A stretch of 64,000 bases of DNA from Aquila chrysaetos chrysaetos (lineage: Eukaryota; Chordata; Aves; Accipitriformes; Accipitridae), in the NCBI RefSeq assembly GCF_900496995.4, contig NW_024470381.1, positions 540,670-604,669 of the forward strand, written 5' to 3'. The notes beneath the pieces were generated by a model, which saw only the letters and a program-made list of their open reading frames with translations, ran no database searches and was not told where the DNA came from. The stretch's first letter is position 1, and each line of letters begins with the position of its first letter. Shown here one piece after another: positions 25,401 to 39,000 of this stretch. Both the position numbers and the translations under genes were made by a program.

Positions 25401-28400
25401 TGTTTGCGCTTGCACCATTTTAATAACAGACTAGCTCCAAAATCAAGCTCACTTAAGTATTACTCATGAAGTTCTTAAGCCTGATGTGTAATTCCTAGGT
25501 GTCCATACAAGTTTTAAAGGCGACTATCAGTGGAAATTATTTCCGTTGCAGGACCGCAGCTTCCTTCAGGTGTTTGCATTCAGCGAGATCAAGCTTGGAA
25601 CAAGAGAAACTCACGCTCCTCACAAAGCCGAGCAGAAGTAAGAACAGAAACAAAACAAGCTTATGGAAAGGAATTTAAATACTTAAATAAAAGTCCTGTC
25701 AAAGCCTCTCTCCTTTCTCTAGAGGGACAGTTTCATCAATAAATGCATTTCAAACTAGAAATGCCACCAGGTTTCTGGATCCAGTTTCCAGCAACCTACT
25801 AGCAGAGGACTACCAAGCGGAGCAAAGCAAAACACCAAGGCAGCTCACCCTGGGCATGGGACAGGCTTGTAGGAAACGATGAGATGCTATAAAGCCTGCT
25901 GTGGCCCAATAAATGCCCTCACACCATATGCCTTTGCAAAAAATGGCTAGTCCCTTCAGCATTGCTCCGTTGAAATCAGAGTCATTTACCCTCTCCCAGG
26001 AGTCCTCGCCGGCTGGGGATCACGATTGCTCCCTGCCTTCAGAGAGGAACAAACGCGCATCACTAACACCTTAATTGCAATTTTCAGGAGTGATAATTAC
26101 CCTTGGTTTTGAAGTACACACGCTTTTACCCTGCCTTGAGTTGCTCTGGTCCGATATCAAGGTTTAGAGGAGACTACACCCCAGGAGCCACATCCCGATC
26201 GACAATCGCGTTATTTAATTTGCTGTGGTTACAGAAATGATGACCAAAAAGGCTCCTGAGAACAAAGTGTACAAATTTTGTGGCCGCTGCAAAGATTATT
26301 TGAAAAGTACCAAGAGATGGGACGAGGCCGAACTATCAAAGTGATCGCTGAGCTGTTTAGCAGATGAATATTAATTATTTAATCAACATACCTGTCTCCT
26401 AAAGAAGGAAAGTCTGAGAAATCATGTTTATACAGACGCTTAGATACCAAACTACATCTTAAGATGGGCAATATCATCTCCTGCTGTTTTTTAACTCCAG
26501 TTCTGCCAGATTTGAGTAGGTTTGGGCCAGAAATGATACACCAACCTCTCTGAGGGACTGTGGTGCTTATTTAGAGCTGGGAAAGCGCTCTGTAAACTTT
26601 TAGGCAAGTATTATCGAAGCACCGAACACAATGAAACAGAGTAATTTGAAATACGGCAACCGGTAAGTAAGGATGTTTGAAAGCAACCGAACGATTTCTC
26701 AGGCAGGATGGAAAAAAATTAAAATCAATTAAAGCAACATTGTGCATTTTTGGGGGACGGCTCACCATGGAGAGTCGCTGCGGGTACGCGGTGAAGAAGC
26801 CATGTCTCTTAAGCAACTATTGGTATTGCAGAAAACACTGATTGGGGGAAAATTCTTCCCCGAATCCGCACTCATCTCGGGCTTTCCTATCGCTCCTGCC
26901 CGCCTGATCTACAGGGGACGGTCCCCGGCGCAGCACGCATCCTCGTGGAAGGACCCACACCGGTTGCCGTGCGGCGTTTGTGACCTCAGCACCACGGCAA
27001 TGACGGAACACGGTGGTGACGACGCCTGGAAAAAAAACAAAAGCCCTTTCCAATCGTTATCCTGCCATACCAACAGCGTGGGCGCTTTGCTATGGGAAAA
27101 ATAGTAGGAACGACTGTGTTATGAGAAAATTCAGTAGTTTTTTTGCTATTCTGGGCACTGAAGGGCAGCGCAAGAATTAAAATATCATCTTAAAATAAAA
27201 AATGTCACTTTATACAGCCGAGGCTTTGTTAAATTTGGAAATGAGCGGAATGAAGTGACAAATGAGTGGCCTAGACGGCGGATTTACTGTCAGTTATAGC
27301 AGATATACCCTCCTAAACCTATTAAAGATATTATTGCTCCTTGCTCGTTACACCTGAAAGAAACGCTGTCAAAAATAAGCCTCTTGGCTCCCATCCTTGG
27401 AAAACCACCAGTGTTTTTTACTATTTTTAAGAAAAGAAAGAGCTTTGTGTGCTCTCACCTGCTCTATATACGTAGGTGCGACAGATGCGTACCTCGGCGT
27501 AACTTCTATACAATACCCCTATAAAAAAACCCCTGATTTAATAGCCGACCTGCTGGAAGAAACCTTCCTTTATACGGCGGCTTTTTGCACAAGAGGTGCA
27601 GCTGACCGTGAAATCGCCTGCCCGGTGCGTGATCTGGTTTTGCTGGAGCGGATCCACGGACGCCAAGAGCAGGGAGGGGGTTCATGCACAAAGGTAGATC
27701 TCGGTTTAACTTTGAGGAATGCAAAGCACGGGGTGGGTGAAAACGCTTTTTTTTTTTTTCCGAGCGATGCAGCAGAAAGGCTTTGAAAATAAAGCGCAAA
27801 TGCTCTGGAAGTCACTGGACTGCAAATCCGTGCGATTTAATCTCACGATAAGTGAATGTTTGCTTCTAATTTTACGTGATTTTAAGAAAAATGCTTGATG
27901 GGGACTTAAGCTGTGTACACACGTGTGTATCTTTAGGATAAACACCTTCTGCCTCGAGCTGGGCAACCATGAGTTTAAAGTTGATTTTTAACAATCTGAT
28001 GTATTTGACAGTGTACTCCATGGGGGTGGGGGGGGGGAAATGATCAGATGGCAAATTAAAATTGTAAGCATGGTAAAACCAAGTAAAAACTGAAAATTAA
28101 CCATAAATCAACTGGCCAAGCTCGAGGGGGAGTGGGTTTTTTGGTGAGAATGGATCATCCCAGCTGAAAGCAACTCTCCACAACCTATTTCAGAGCAGGA
28201 TTTAAAACCAGACCCCTCCATGTGTACAACAGGGCAGGAGTATTGTGCTGCTTTGAGTGGAATTTAGCTCTTTTTAAGACAGACATGTAGTTTTTGCTCA
28301 TTCTCTGCATTTTAAGGTTTTCTAATGAAAACACAAGGCCAGGCTTTTCAGACTGACCTCTACATCCAGCTAAAGGTTATTAATCACACATTTAACGCTT

Positions 28401-31400
28401 CAGCAGAAGTTTACTGCCTCGCCAACAACTTGCTCGGAGGAAACATATCCTACCCCCAGCATCACACCTGCATGCTCCGCACCGGAGAAAATTATTCAGC
28501 GAGATCTCTATTCTTTCACCAAAACACTGACTATTCCAGAATAATCCCAAAGGAACTAAGCTCTCCTCTGGCCCGCCAGCGTGGCCACCTTACAATTTAT
28601 TCCAAGTGGAAACCAGGGGAAATACATCAATCAAGAAATAAAAGAAGCACTGCTTTGAAGGCAGCGGGGCCACGCTGCCTCATTCATACTGTATGGACTG
28701 GGGCAGAAGTCATTAAAATTTATCAGCTTTTTATATCTTCTATACAGTTGGGTTTGTTTTTTTTTTTTCATTATGGTAACATACATGTTGTACCAATTTA
28801 TAAGAGGCTTGGAGAGAGATCCCTTTAGCCTACTCCTGGCTGTAACTGGGGCAAATCCTCCTCCTAACATCCCTAAAATCCATGTTTTTAAGCGATGTTT
28901 ATATTAAGGGAAACTTTCAAGCGCTATTTGGTCACAACTCAAGATTTCTCAGGGAATGTGCTCGATTCAGCTACTAATTCTGAACGTCCTCTCTGCTCAC
29001 AGGTTAGCTGCTTCCCGCTCCTCCTATCCGAATCCTTCAGTGAAATCCTAACGCTGAGTGCTGACGTCCTCACTGCCACAGCACAGTTGATGCCACAGCA
29101 ACGGGATACATCCCAGGCCCTGAAAAAAAAAGACGCTGGGGTCTGGGATTTGCTTTAGCCCTTCCTTTAACCCTGTATAACAAAGCCTCACTTGACCCAA
29201 GGAGCCTCAGCCGAACAATTATGCCCTTAGAAAAAAAACCTGTCCCTGCAAAAAAAATTCCTGGCGGGTGCTTTGCTTTGCTATCAGAAGTTGCTCCAAT
29301 TTTCCAGGGAGCTACTCACGGTACCGATGTTAAATGCCTGCCTGAGTGTTTGCACAATTAAAAAGGTAATCTCTAGCAAATCGTGAGCGCTAGGAGTTTG
29401 AGCCCAATTAAAAATGGGTCAGGGGAAGCAAGGCACAAGGAAAAGCCCCAAACAAGAAGTTTGACTCCTACAGCTAATATTCAACTATATAAAAAAAAAA
29501 AATACTACTCACTTTATGGAACCAGTCAACAACAACTGTAAACTTGGCAGTACAATCCCTGAAAACTCCTGACATTCGAACAATTCCTGATTCTTTCATC
29601 CCTCAAAAGGGAGAAAATTAACCTAAAGTGTTCCGGCAGCCTATTTTCTTTCTTTTCTGCCGCATCTGTCCTTTCCAACTCATCTTGGTATGGATAAAAA
29701 AATCGCTTATGCTGTTAGCAGCAGACAATCAAAAACCAGTTTCGATTTTTCTGGGATCAAGAGTGGAAGTATAAAGCTTAACATGTACGTACATTTAGTA
29801 AAATAACAGAACAAAGTTACTAATTTAATATATTAGGGGGGAAAATCAGTGCTATGAGGTCCCACTCTCTCTGAACTAAAAATATTTTGGCCAGACCAGT
29901 AACATTTTCAAGCTCTGATAGTGGACCTTTGATCGAAGGGGAAAAAAAAAAAAATCCCAGATTTATGATTTCATGGCAAAGTTAAGCCACAGAAGGTACA
30001 GGGACCATCATAAAACATTTAAAAACAGCGACAAAAAGGCATAAAAGACCACTGGATATTGTTTTATGTGAAAACCCCTTTCTGGAATGCAATTAAATCT
30101 ATAATGAAAAGCCCTCTAATTTGCTATACCAAGTGCTTGCATTATTTTAACAGTTTAAGCAGATGTATACACCTTTTTCTTTCTTTTTTTAGGGAATAAA
30201 GACAAGAGGGAAACAAACCACCACAATTTCACACAACTGTATCGGTGTGCTTAGAGGAAACACTGGGTTTTTTTTCACCTGAGAACAATGTAAGCTGGAC
30301 GAAAAGGGGCAAAAGTGTGTGGTTTTGGTCTCCAGGAAAAACTAACCCAAGAAATTAAATTAGTTGGATGGGGAGGGGGAGAAATACCCAACACTGTGCA
30401 TGGTGTTCTTACTTCGAACTTGAATTGTGTGAAGTAGCGTGAGGAACAAACTTGAGCTTTTCATAACGCACCTGATTGACAAAGGAAAAGAAAGGGAGAA
30501 GGAAAATCAAGGACGCTAACAAGATTTGTTACAAACTGGGTGCTTGCACTGTACATCGCTACTTCAATTTCTCTAATTATCCAACACGAGTCTGTACATG
30601 GGGATGGGGGAACAATGTGTGATGACATTTGGGAAACGGTGCTTTCTTCGCCACCTTTTTTTTTTTTCATTTTGACACACTTTGGAGTTGTTTAACAAAA
30701 CTTTTTAACATCTTTTTCTGCTTTATGGGCAAACCCGCACCCAGGGGCAGCCGGTTTACAGTCAACGTAATGGAATGAGGATGGAGTTTGCAGACAAAGC
30801 AACGGATCCACATCCTACATCTAGATGGCATCAAGGGTCAGAGTGGTACGAGTTTTACCGAGGCATCTCAGTGCTACTTCACCTGGAAACGTCACAACAG
30901 ACATATTTGGGAGTAAACTGTGTGCTTTTGTGACTTTTTTTGTCTTTTAAACGTTCACATTGGCGGGGTGCATAACTCTATCGGTCATTACAAAGGGGGA
31001 GAATTCTGCTTGGTTTGTACACACATGGTATCAACTCACTGCTTACACGAAACGTACCCTGCAGATGATCTCAGGACTTGGTGGTGGTGGGGGGGGGCGG
31101 GGGGGAAAGGCAGGAAAAGGTATCATTTGATTATTCAATAAAAGAGCTTACTTACAAACCCAACCCTGCATCACATGGAAAACAAATCTCCTCGGAGACA
31201 AAGGCATGCTAATGCATAAAAGCAGCTCTCCGTACTGCATACCTGCCCTCCAGGGGAGCGGGAAGGCAGCAAACCTTGCTCTTTTTTTATCTTTTTTTTT
31301 TCCCCCAGACATACATGCTTAAGCTGTTTATTTTTGCTGATACTTTCTAGCTATATGGTTTCAACTAAGAAAAAAAAAGTGCTAATAAAGGAAACGGCTA

Positions 31401-32461
31401 AAGTTATGTTTGGGGAGGGGGAAGAAGGTGCTTTACATACATCTCAGAGGAAAGAGGGGGTTCCTGGGGGATATATATATATTTTTTTTTTTAAAAAACT
31501 TTTTAATACCTGGGAGCACTGGAGATGAGCCTTTCTCTATCAAAGGGGGGGGTGATGGAGGCTATTGCACCCCAACACCCCCCCCACCCCATACCCCCAA
31601 CCGTCGCTACCTTCCTACCCCTGCCTGCGCTCCCTGATTTGAGCCAAGGAATAATTTTTAAGAAGCAGCAGGAAGACAAAGGGGACGTTAATGAGGCCAG
31701 CGCTGCCCAGGAGAAATAACGTCATTAAAGACCTCATTAAGGACCCCCCCCCCCAAAAAAAAAAAGCAGCTAGGAGCCCCCCCCACCCCTCTCCCTGGCC
31801 TTTCCCAGACCCTCGCTCCTCTCATAAACCCCCCCAATATCCCCCCCCCCCCCCCCGCCATGGTACCCCAGGCCCTGCGCTGCCCTCAGGGCCCGGCTCT
31901 ACCCAGGCCGCGGCCCCCCTCCCTCCCCTCCCCTCCCCTCCTCCTCCCTCGGCCTCCTACTCTACCCAGGACACCCCCCCCCCAAATGTCCCCGGCTGTC
32001 CCTGCCTCTGGCCCCGCTTCCTCCTCCTCCTCGCAGCCCCCCCTCCGGGCCCCGCTTCCCCCCCCAAAGCCAGGCCTACCCCCCCCCCGCCCGCCTCAGG
32101 CCTGCGCCCTGGCTCCCCCGCTCACCTCAGGCCTTGTCCCCCCCCTCCCCAGGCCCCTTCCCCCCCCCCCCCCAGGCCCCTTCCCCCCCCCCCACCGGTC
32201 GCCCCGCGTTCCCCCCCCCCCCCCCCAAACCTGGTCCGGCGAGCCGGACAGACAGACACAGACAGACAGAGAGGCTCTCGGGAGAGGCGGTTACTGGACC
32301 TTTCGTCCGGGCCGTGGTGGTGTTGGAGCGGCGGCGGCGGCCGGGGGAGGCTGCAGCTGCCGCTGTCGTGGTGGTGGCAGGACGGAGAAGGGGGGGTGGA
32401 GTGCGGGCTGGGGGGGGGAAGCGGCGGCGGCGGGGGGGACACTCGGGCTCTCCACGGCCAT
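16474..32461 (-). CDS. ZC3H4: zinc finger CCCH-type containing 4
   Basis: This nuclear CCCH protein restrains extragenic and non-productive transcription together with WDR82 (known for the family). Fourteen coding exons: 32300-32461, 23870-24090, 23114-23224, 22641-22863, 21814-21959, 21571-21667, 21325-21470, 20829-20942, 20488-20599, 19976-20082, 19468-19826, 18927-19231, 18497-18748 and 16474-17922, about 1266 residues. Features in order: acidic/basic N-terminus, RGRG-rich repeats, three CCCH fingers (exons 8-10), a proline-rich and DPRL-repeat C-terminus, ending [12 protein letters not shown] as in mammals. Exon 2 (near 24060) and the last exon (G8 run 17559-17566) each carry one extra base. 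Exon 1 either carries one too or starts upstream at 32580. One intron is AT-AG (U12-type) and one is GC-AG. Confidence 0.9.
17923..18496 (-). other. ZC3H4: GC-AG intron of ZC3H4
   Basis: The donor on the minus strand reads GAAG|GCAAGT, the standard context for a GC 5' splice site, and the acceptor is CTTCCTCCCAG. The join restores the conserved [16 protein letters not shown] protein sequence in phase 1. No GT donor nearby gives the right frame. Confidence 0.75.
20083..20487 (-). other. ZC3H4: probable U12-type (AT-AG) intron of ZC3H4
   Basis: On the minus strand the intron starts ATATCCTTTT, which matches the minor-spliceosome 5' consensus. It ends with TCTCCTTAATAAATGATATGAG, whose TCCTTAA resembles the U12 branch site about 13 bases from the acceptor. 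The join places one base after the second CCCH finger (CPYMH) and opens the third finger ([13 protein letters not shown]) in frame. No GT donor in the neighbourhood gives a frame-compatible join. The intron is 405 bp. Confidence 0.7.
24091..32299 (-). other. ZC3H4: ZC3H4 intron 1
   Basis: This intron of about 8.2 kb is clearly richer in A and T than the rest of the window. I found no convincing coding exon, tRNA, or full transposon in it. There are many short A/T runs, and a G-rich run at about 31088-31106. Conserved enhancers or small RNAs inside it cannot be judged without comparison. Confidence 0.5.
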
Positions 32462-33076
32462 GGGCAAGGGGGGAGAGGGGGCGAACAGGGGGGCACAGTC
32501 ACTGTACAGCGCGGGGGTCGGGTCGGGTCGGCACGGCCCGGCTTATCCGCCCGCCCGCCCCGCGCTCCACGGGCAGGCACACAAAATGGCGCCCACCAGC
32601 ACGCAGCCGCGCCGAGGCAGCGCCCCGCACGGAGGCCGGAAAAACCCGAACGGGGACGGAAAAATCCGAGAGGCGCCGGAACAAACCCGAGCGCCCACCC
32701 CTCCGGTCCTTAACGAAAAGCTCCGGAGGTTGCCGAAGGTGAACGAGAGATGGCGGGAACGCCCGAAAAGTGCCGAGGAGGTGAGGAGAGGACGAGTCCA
32801 TCTGAGCGGGAGAAGGAGGGAGGAGCTGCGCAACTGAGCGCGCATAGGGAGGTCCCCAGGCCGAGCGACGCGGTCACGCGGGGATGGAACTGCGGAAGAA
32901 ACAACTCGAGGTGGTTCTTCTGTGGGGTCGCGGGTGTGGGGCCGCCGGGGCTCTCCGGGCCGGGGAGAGGATTCCCTGCCTCCCCTTCTCCAGTGGACGT
33001 GGAGCGGTGCGGGGTGCCGCGCGGCGTTCGCGCGGGCCGCCAGGGGGCGCTGCCCCGGCCGTGAGGTGGCGGCGGG
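32240..33076. promoter_or_regulatory. bidirectional CpG-island promoter of ZC3H4 and SAE1
   Basis: The ZC3H4 start (32461, minus) and SAE1 start (33077, plus) diverge about 615 bp apart. The interval is CpG-dense. It contains an AAAATGGCGCCC word (about 32583-32594), which is YY1-like, and an AGATGGCGGGAAC word (about 32748-32760), which resembles overlapping YY1/E2F sites. No TATA box is seen, as expected for housekeeping genes. A GACA microsatellite lies at about 32250-32275. Confidence 0.75.
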
Positions 33077-36000
33077 ATGGTGGAGAAGGAGGAGGGCGGC
33101 CTCAGCGAGGAGGAGGTGGCACAGTATGACCGGCAGATCCGGCTGTGGGGGCTCGAGGCCCAGAAGCGGTCAGTGGGACTGGGGCCTGCGGGGGAAGTCG
33201 GGGGGGGGCTTCTGGGGGCCCTGCGGCCTGTGAAGGACCCTGTAGGAGCTTGGGGGGGGCTGTAATATGAGGGGGGCCTTGGAGGAGCTTGTGGGGGGGT
33301 CGTATAGGGCACTGGAGGGACACTGCAATATGGGGGGGGGCCTTGGAGGGGCTTCTGGGGGGCCCTATAGGAGCCTGGATGGATTTATAGGTGCCCCACA
33401 GCCTGTGAGGGACCCTGTAGGAGCTTGTGGGGAACCCTATAGGGGCCCTGTAATGTGAGGGGGGCTTGGAGGAGCTTGTAGGGGCCCCACAGCCTGTGAG
33501 GGACCCTGTAGGAGCTTGTGTGGGGCCTGTAATATGAGAGGAGCCTTTGAGGAGCTTGTGGGGGGGTCGTATAGGGCCCTGGAGGGGCCCTGCAATATGG
33601 GGAGGGGCTTGTGAGGGGCTCTGTAGGGGCATGGAGGGGCCCTGCAATGTGAGGAGGGCTTTGGAGGGGCTTCTGGGGGGGCCTCATAGGGGCATGGATG
33701 GACTTATAGGGGCCCCATAGCCTGTGAGGGACCTTGTAGGAGCTTGTGGGGGGCCCTCTAGGGCCGAGTGGGGCCTTGGAGAAGCTTGTGGGGGGGCCCT
33801 AGAGAGGCCGTGGGGGGATTCTGGGGGCCCTGCAACCTGTGTGGGACCCTGTAGGAGCTTGTGGGGAGCCCTATAGGGCCCTGGAGGGCCCCTGCAATGT
33901 GAGGGGGGGGCTTGTGGGGGGCTCTATAGGGCTTGGAGGGGCCCCGCAATGTGAGGAGGGGCTTGTGAGGGCCTTATAGGGGCCTTGTAATATGAGGGGG
34001 GCCTTATGGGGGTGTATAGGAGCTTGTGGGGGGCCCTATAGGGGCTGGGGGGGGCCCTCCAATGTGAAGGGAGCTTGTGGGGGGGGCTGTAGAGGCCTGG
34101 AGGGGCCTGTGCGGGCCCTGTAATGTGAGGGGGCCGTATAGAAGTTTCTAAGGGCCTGGGTGGGGGCTTGGAAGGGCTTATGGGAGCCCTGCAGTGTGAG
34201 GGGGGCCTTGCAGGGGCTTATGGGGGCCCTGTAGGAACTTTTGGGGGCCTATGGGGACCCTACAGTGTGCGGGAGGGCCGTGTAGGGACTTCTGTGGCAA
34301 CTGTAGCCGCTGCGGGGGGTCCTCAGGAGCTTTGTAGCAGCTTCAGAGAGGGGTCGGGGGTGGGTATGTAAGCTTATAGGGTCCATAGGGGTCTGTGGGG
34401 TCTCTGCCTGACCTCCTGTGAAACTCAGGCTTAGCCAAACTTGCTGTAGCGCACATTTGGGTGAAATTTGTGCCTCCTGGAGTTGAAGATGTGGGGGAAA
34501 GAGAGAGAAAAAAAATATAAATGGCTTCTGATTCGTTTCCAGCTGGAATTGCAAAGCATCTGTTCCCACTTGCTGGTTCCTGGGTCTTTCCCTGCTAGAA
34601 ACCTTCTTGCTCAGCCCCTATTTTCTCTATAAGGGGTTTGTTTTTTTTTTTTCAGCTTTCAAGTTATTTTTTGTGGTCCTTTTCTGCAGGCTGTCCAGAT
34701 TTCTGCTGGTTCCCAATTTCTTAGGTGTTCCCTGGGAAGCAGCAATGGGGTTGGTTTGGGAGAAAGTGGAACAACCCCAGAATGTGAAGACAAATGTAAT
34801 GATGTTGCTGGGTGCAGATAAAAACGAGTGTGAAAATAGGCCAAAAAAGCAGGAGTCTCTCTGTTTAACAGCCCAGACTATCACTTGGTGCTGAGTAAAC
34901 TTGATTTTGTCAGAAAACCAATACATACTAATCAATAACAGGCTTCCAAGGCTGGGGGGGGGGGGGCAATATCTAAATGATAAAAGGCAAGGCAAACACA
35001 TCAGTCAGTTACTCGGAAGACTTAAAACTTGCACGCGCAGTTTTGTGCTGGAATAAATATACACACAAATGTATTAATTTCCCATTAATTATAATTTATC
35101 CACATCCCGGTGCAGCTCCAGCCCCCAGCCCTTTCGGGGGGGGGGGCTATTAGGAACCCTGAAGCGTGCGTTGTAATTAACCTGCAACCCCCCCCCTCCC
35201 GTTCGCTGAAAAGCAGCGCAAGACTTCAGAGTTATGCCCTGTTCCAAAGCTGCAAACGCTCTTTTTTCTGTGAATTTTCCTGAATTACCCACTCCTGACA
35301 GCCTGCATGTTTCTCTCTGCTTCCAAATTGTGTTAAACCTGCTTTTTTTCCCAGGCAGGGATGCCAAGGAGCATGGTTTTTCTGTCCAGCCGTATTTATC
35401 CACCATGTTTTCCCTCTGAGCACCAATTCCCCTTCGCCCCAACCCTCAGGGGACACTCCACGTGAGCCGTTAACACTGACTGAGTGTTTCTGCCACAGGT
35501 TACGAGCTTCCCGGGTGCTGCTGGTGGGGATGAAGGGTCTTGGAGCAGAAGTGGCGAAGAATCTCATCTTGGCAGGAGTCAAAGGCTTGACCATGCTGGA
35601 CCATCAGCAGGTGAGAAGCTTGCAGCTTTGGTTAGCAGAGCTCCCAACCCCCCCCCCCCCCCCCCCCCCCCCGGTGCGGCGTGGTGCCAACGCTGGAGAA
35701 CTTGCTCACTGCTTTTTGGGATAAACATTCTGCTTCGGGTGGAATTACTCCCTTTTGGGGCATGTAGAGTTTGCGTTTCCAGTCATTCACGTGGCAGCTA
35801 AATGCCAGGCTGTGCTCCTCCACCGGCTCTCGAGCTGGGGGGCTGAACCATAGCTTGCCCTGTCACTTTCTGGACATCCTTGGGTGCTGCACCCCACTCT
35901 GAGAAGCCAGCTTGTTTCTGGGGACATGTGATGACTTTGGCACTCTCCACCCAGCCCTCTCCCGTCTATCTCTGTCAGGACAGCCCCTTCCCATGTTTAT

Positions 36001-39000
36001 CTGGGGCTGGCAGGCATGTATGAAGCAGATGTGGGGCTCAAAGCTCCTGCCACAAGTCTCGTGGACCCCAGAACCCCTAAACAGACTCTGCAGTGGGTTT
36101 TAATTCCCGATCTGGAGCTTTGTGCCCTGTGGCAAACATCGCTGGCACCGGCTGAATGTGTTTCTCACACGAGCATGGCCTCTAGGTCATGGCACGGTGT
36201 CTCCTCGGGCGCAAGAGGGAGCTGTGAGCTCGGGAGTGGGGAGAAGCAAGCAACGAAGCTGTGGGGGATTGAAAAATAGCGCAAAATAACCAGAGATTTT
36301 TTTTCCTCTGGTTATCTCGTGATGAGTTTTCCTGCGGTGAGGATGGCACCGCTTAGCTGTTCCCTTCCAGGCGTGAGTTCCCGCTTGTGCAGCACCCGCT
36401 GTAATTCTCCCTGGGGGCTTTTTCCACCCTGCCTGAGTCTGTGGGAAGACTAATCTCTCCGTTTTCTCCTGTTTCAGGTTTCCCAAGAGGACACACGAGC
36501 TCAGTTCCTCATCCCTGTGGGTTCCTTGGGCCGCAACAGAGCTGAAGCCTCACTGGAGCGGATGCAGAACCTCAATCCCATGGTGGACGTAAAAGCTGAC
36601 CCCGAGAGCGTGGAGAGCAAGCCCGAAGAGTTCTTCACCCAGTTCGACGCAGTACGTGTGGCAGGGGGAGAGAAAGGTCGGAGGAGAAGGGGTTTGTTGA
36701 CTTAGTAATAAGTCTGCTCGCTAATTGCTCTTTTATTCTGATTGCGTTAGCGCCTGAGAGCGTCTATCCTTGAGCTGTGGGCAGCTGCCTGCCTGTTGGC
36801 GTGAATTTTTGTGCTGCGGTTACAGGTTGAGCTGCCTGACTGTTCGCAAATGGCATCTGTTCCCCTTCTGGTCTCCTCTGTAGGTCGCATCAGGCAGCGG
36901 CTGCCTGCTTTTTTTGGGCGCGATGGGGCTGGTAGTTGTAGGAACCGCAGCCAATGCGGCTTCCCAATTCAGCGTTCCTGCCGGATGGTGAAAAATCTGG
37001 CAGCGGCTCTGAAAATGAAGGGAGGAGGAGGAACGCATCCAGGTATTGCAGCTCCTGTGGATCAGCTGCCTGCTCCTGCCTTCCCTGCCTGACTGCAGGG
37101 CGGCAGGAGCTGTTGAGGGAAACGTAAAGCGCTGATTATAATAATGTGGCCCTGCGGGGAGCTACCCCAGGGTACGTATCCTGCTCTGCTCCCAGGATAG
37201 ACAGGCCCTGCGTTTTAAAAATACCCATATTTAGCTTCGTCCCCCAATTCCCACCGACATTATCTGGAAACGGGATGCCGTATCCCCTAACCTCCTAATT
37301 ATCCCCGGAGTGGAGGTTGCTGGAATTAGCCCGTGTGAATGGGAGGGGAAAATTGATAATTACCCCGAGCGGTGTGCCCCGCTGTGAATGAAACGGCAAA
37401 TCTACCTGGAACCTTCCCCGCTGCCCCAGGAAGGCAGGGAAGATTTCACACACCCCTAATAACCCCGTGAGGAGGGAAACGGGGAGGGGGGGTAAATGTT
37501 CAAATTTCTGCCTGTAGGTCTGCCTAACCTGTTGCTCCCGGGATGTTATGGTGAAGATCGACCAGATTTGCCACAAGAACGGCGTCAAGTTCTTCACTGG
37601 TGATGTTTTCGGCTACCACGGCTATATGTTTGCTGACCTTGGGGAACACGAATTTGTGGAGTGAGTCAGGGGGAGTGGGTGGCGAGAGGAGAACCGGCCC
37701 CACAAGAAGGGCATTGGTGTTTCGGCTGCCTTCACCCACTCGGGGAGGCTGCCTGCTTTCAGGAGATTTTAAATCTTTAAGAGTCATAAAAGACTGTTTG
37801 CTGCTGAGCAGCACGAAGGAGGATCGTGGTTTCTCAAAGCGAGCTCAATTTTTTTTCCTCCATAGAGAGAAAACCAAGGTCGCCAAAGTCAGCCCAGGTG
37901 TGGAAGATGGGCTAGACACCAAAAAAGCCAAACTCGACTCATCGGAGACAACCATGGTGAAAAAGGTGAGTGAATAAAAAGCCCACAGAGACCTCCGAGA
38001 CCTGAAGCATGTGTCAGTTTGGCTGAGGGAGAGCCGGAGGGGGTTATCTGGGCAGCTTGGCCGCATTTTAGCTGCGGCAGGATGGCTTCTGTCGGCTTCC
38101 CAGGTGAGTTTTTGGCATCTCGCCGGCTGGATCTTCACCCTGCGCTGCTGTTCCCTCCTTGCTGAGAAGTGAGACGCTCATGGGCCATCCCAGAGAAGGC
38201 TTTTTTTTGGGGGGAGGATACCCACCCCCCCCCCCCCACCATAAAAAACCCCTCTGGGTGCTCCCACCTCGCTGCTTTTTTGTTTCCTCTGTGGCTGTAC
38301 TGGTATAAAGCACTTTTATACTGGTTTTGATGGGGGAAGGGGAGTTGTAACAGCCTTAACTGGGGGGGCTCCAGCTTTTTGTGTCTCAGGCCATAAAAGC
38401 GGCATTATTGCTGTCAGCTGATAGCTGAGCTCCCTTTAAGTGGGACTCCTGAAGGTTTTCCATGTCTTTGGGGGGGGGAGCGAAATCTGCTCCAAAGCAA
38501 AACCTTTTCACATTTAAATGCCTTGGGCCTGGGCATTGTTTTGGTCTCCCAGCTGGAAATTTAACAGAGGAGTGGAAATCCCCCTCGACTTTATCTGGCT
38601 ATGAGGAGAATGCAAGCTGAGCCAGCAGATTAACACCCTTTTGTGTCCCTTTTACTTCCCCCAACCCCATAGCTTAGAGGGTGCAGCTTCCCCTCGGAGG
38701 TCTGGGAATATTCCCTGGATGCCGATCGAACCAGCTGTCACCCTCCTGCAATTTGGAGGCAGGGGTGGGGGGGGGGAGGGGGGCACGGGGCACGATTCCG
38801 GGCGTGATGGGTTCGGATATGGCAAATTCCTCCAGATCTGTTTCTGAGATGCCAGAGCCTGCATGCCAAGAGAGGGCTGGGGCTCCGCCAAGCCTTTTCC
38901 CTGTATCCGTACGGGAGCGGGCAGGCTTCACGTCGGCAAGAGTTTCAAACTCCCTTGTTTAATACCTCTGAGGTTCGGAGCTGGTTTTTCCAAAGACTCC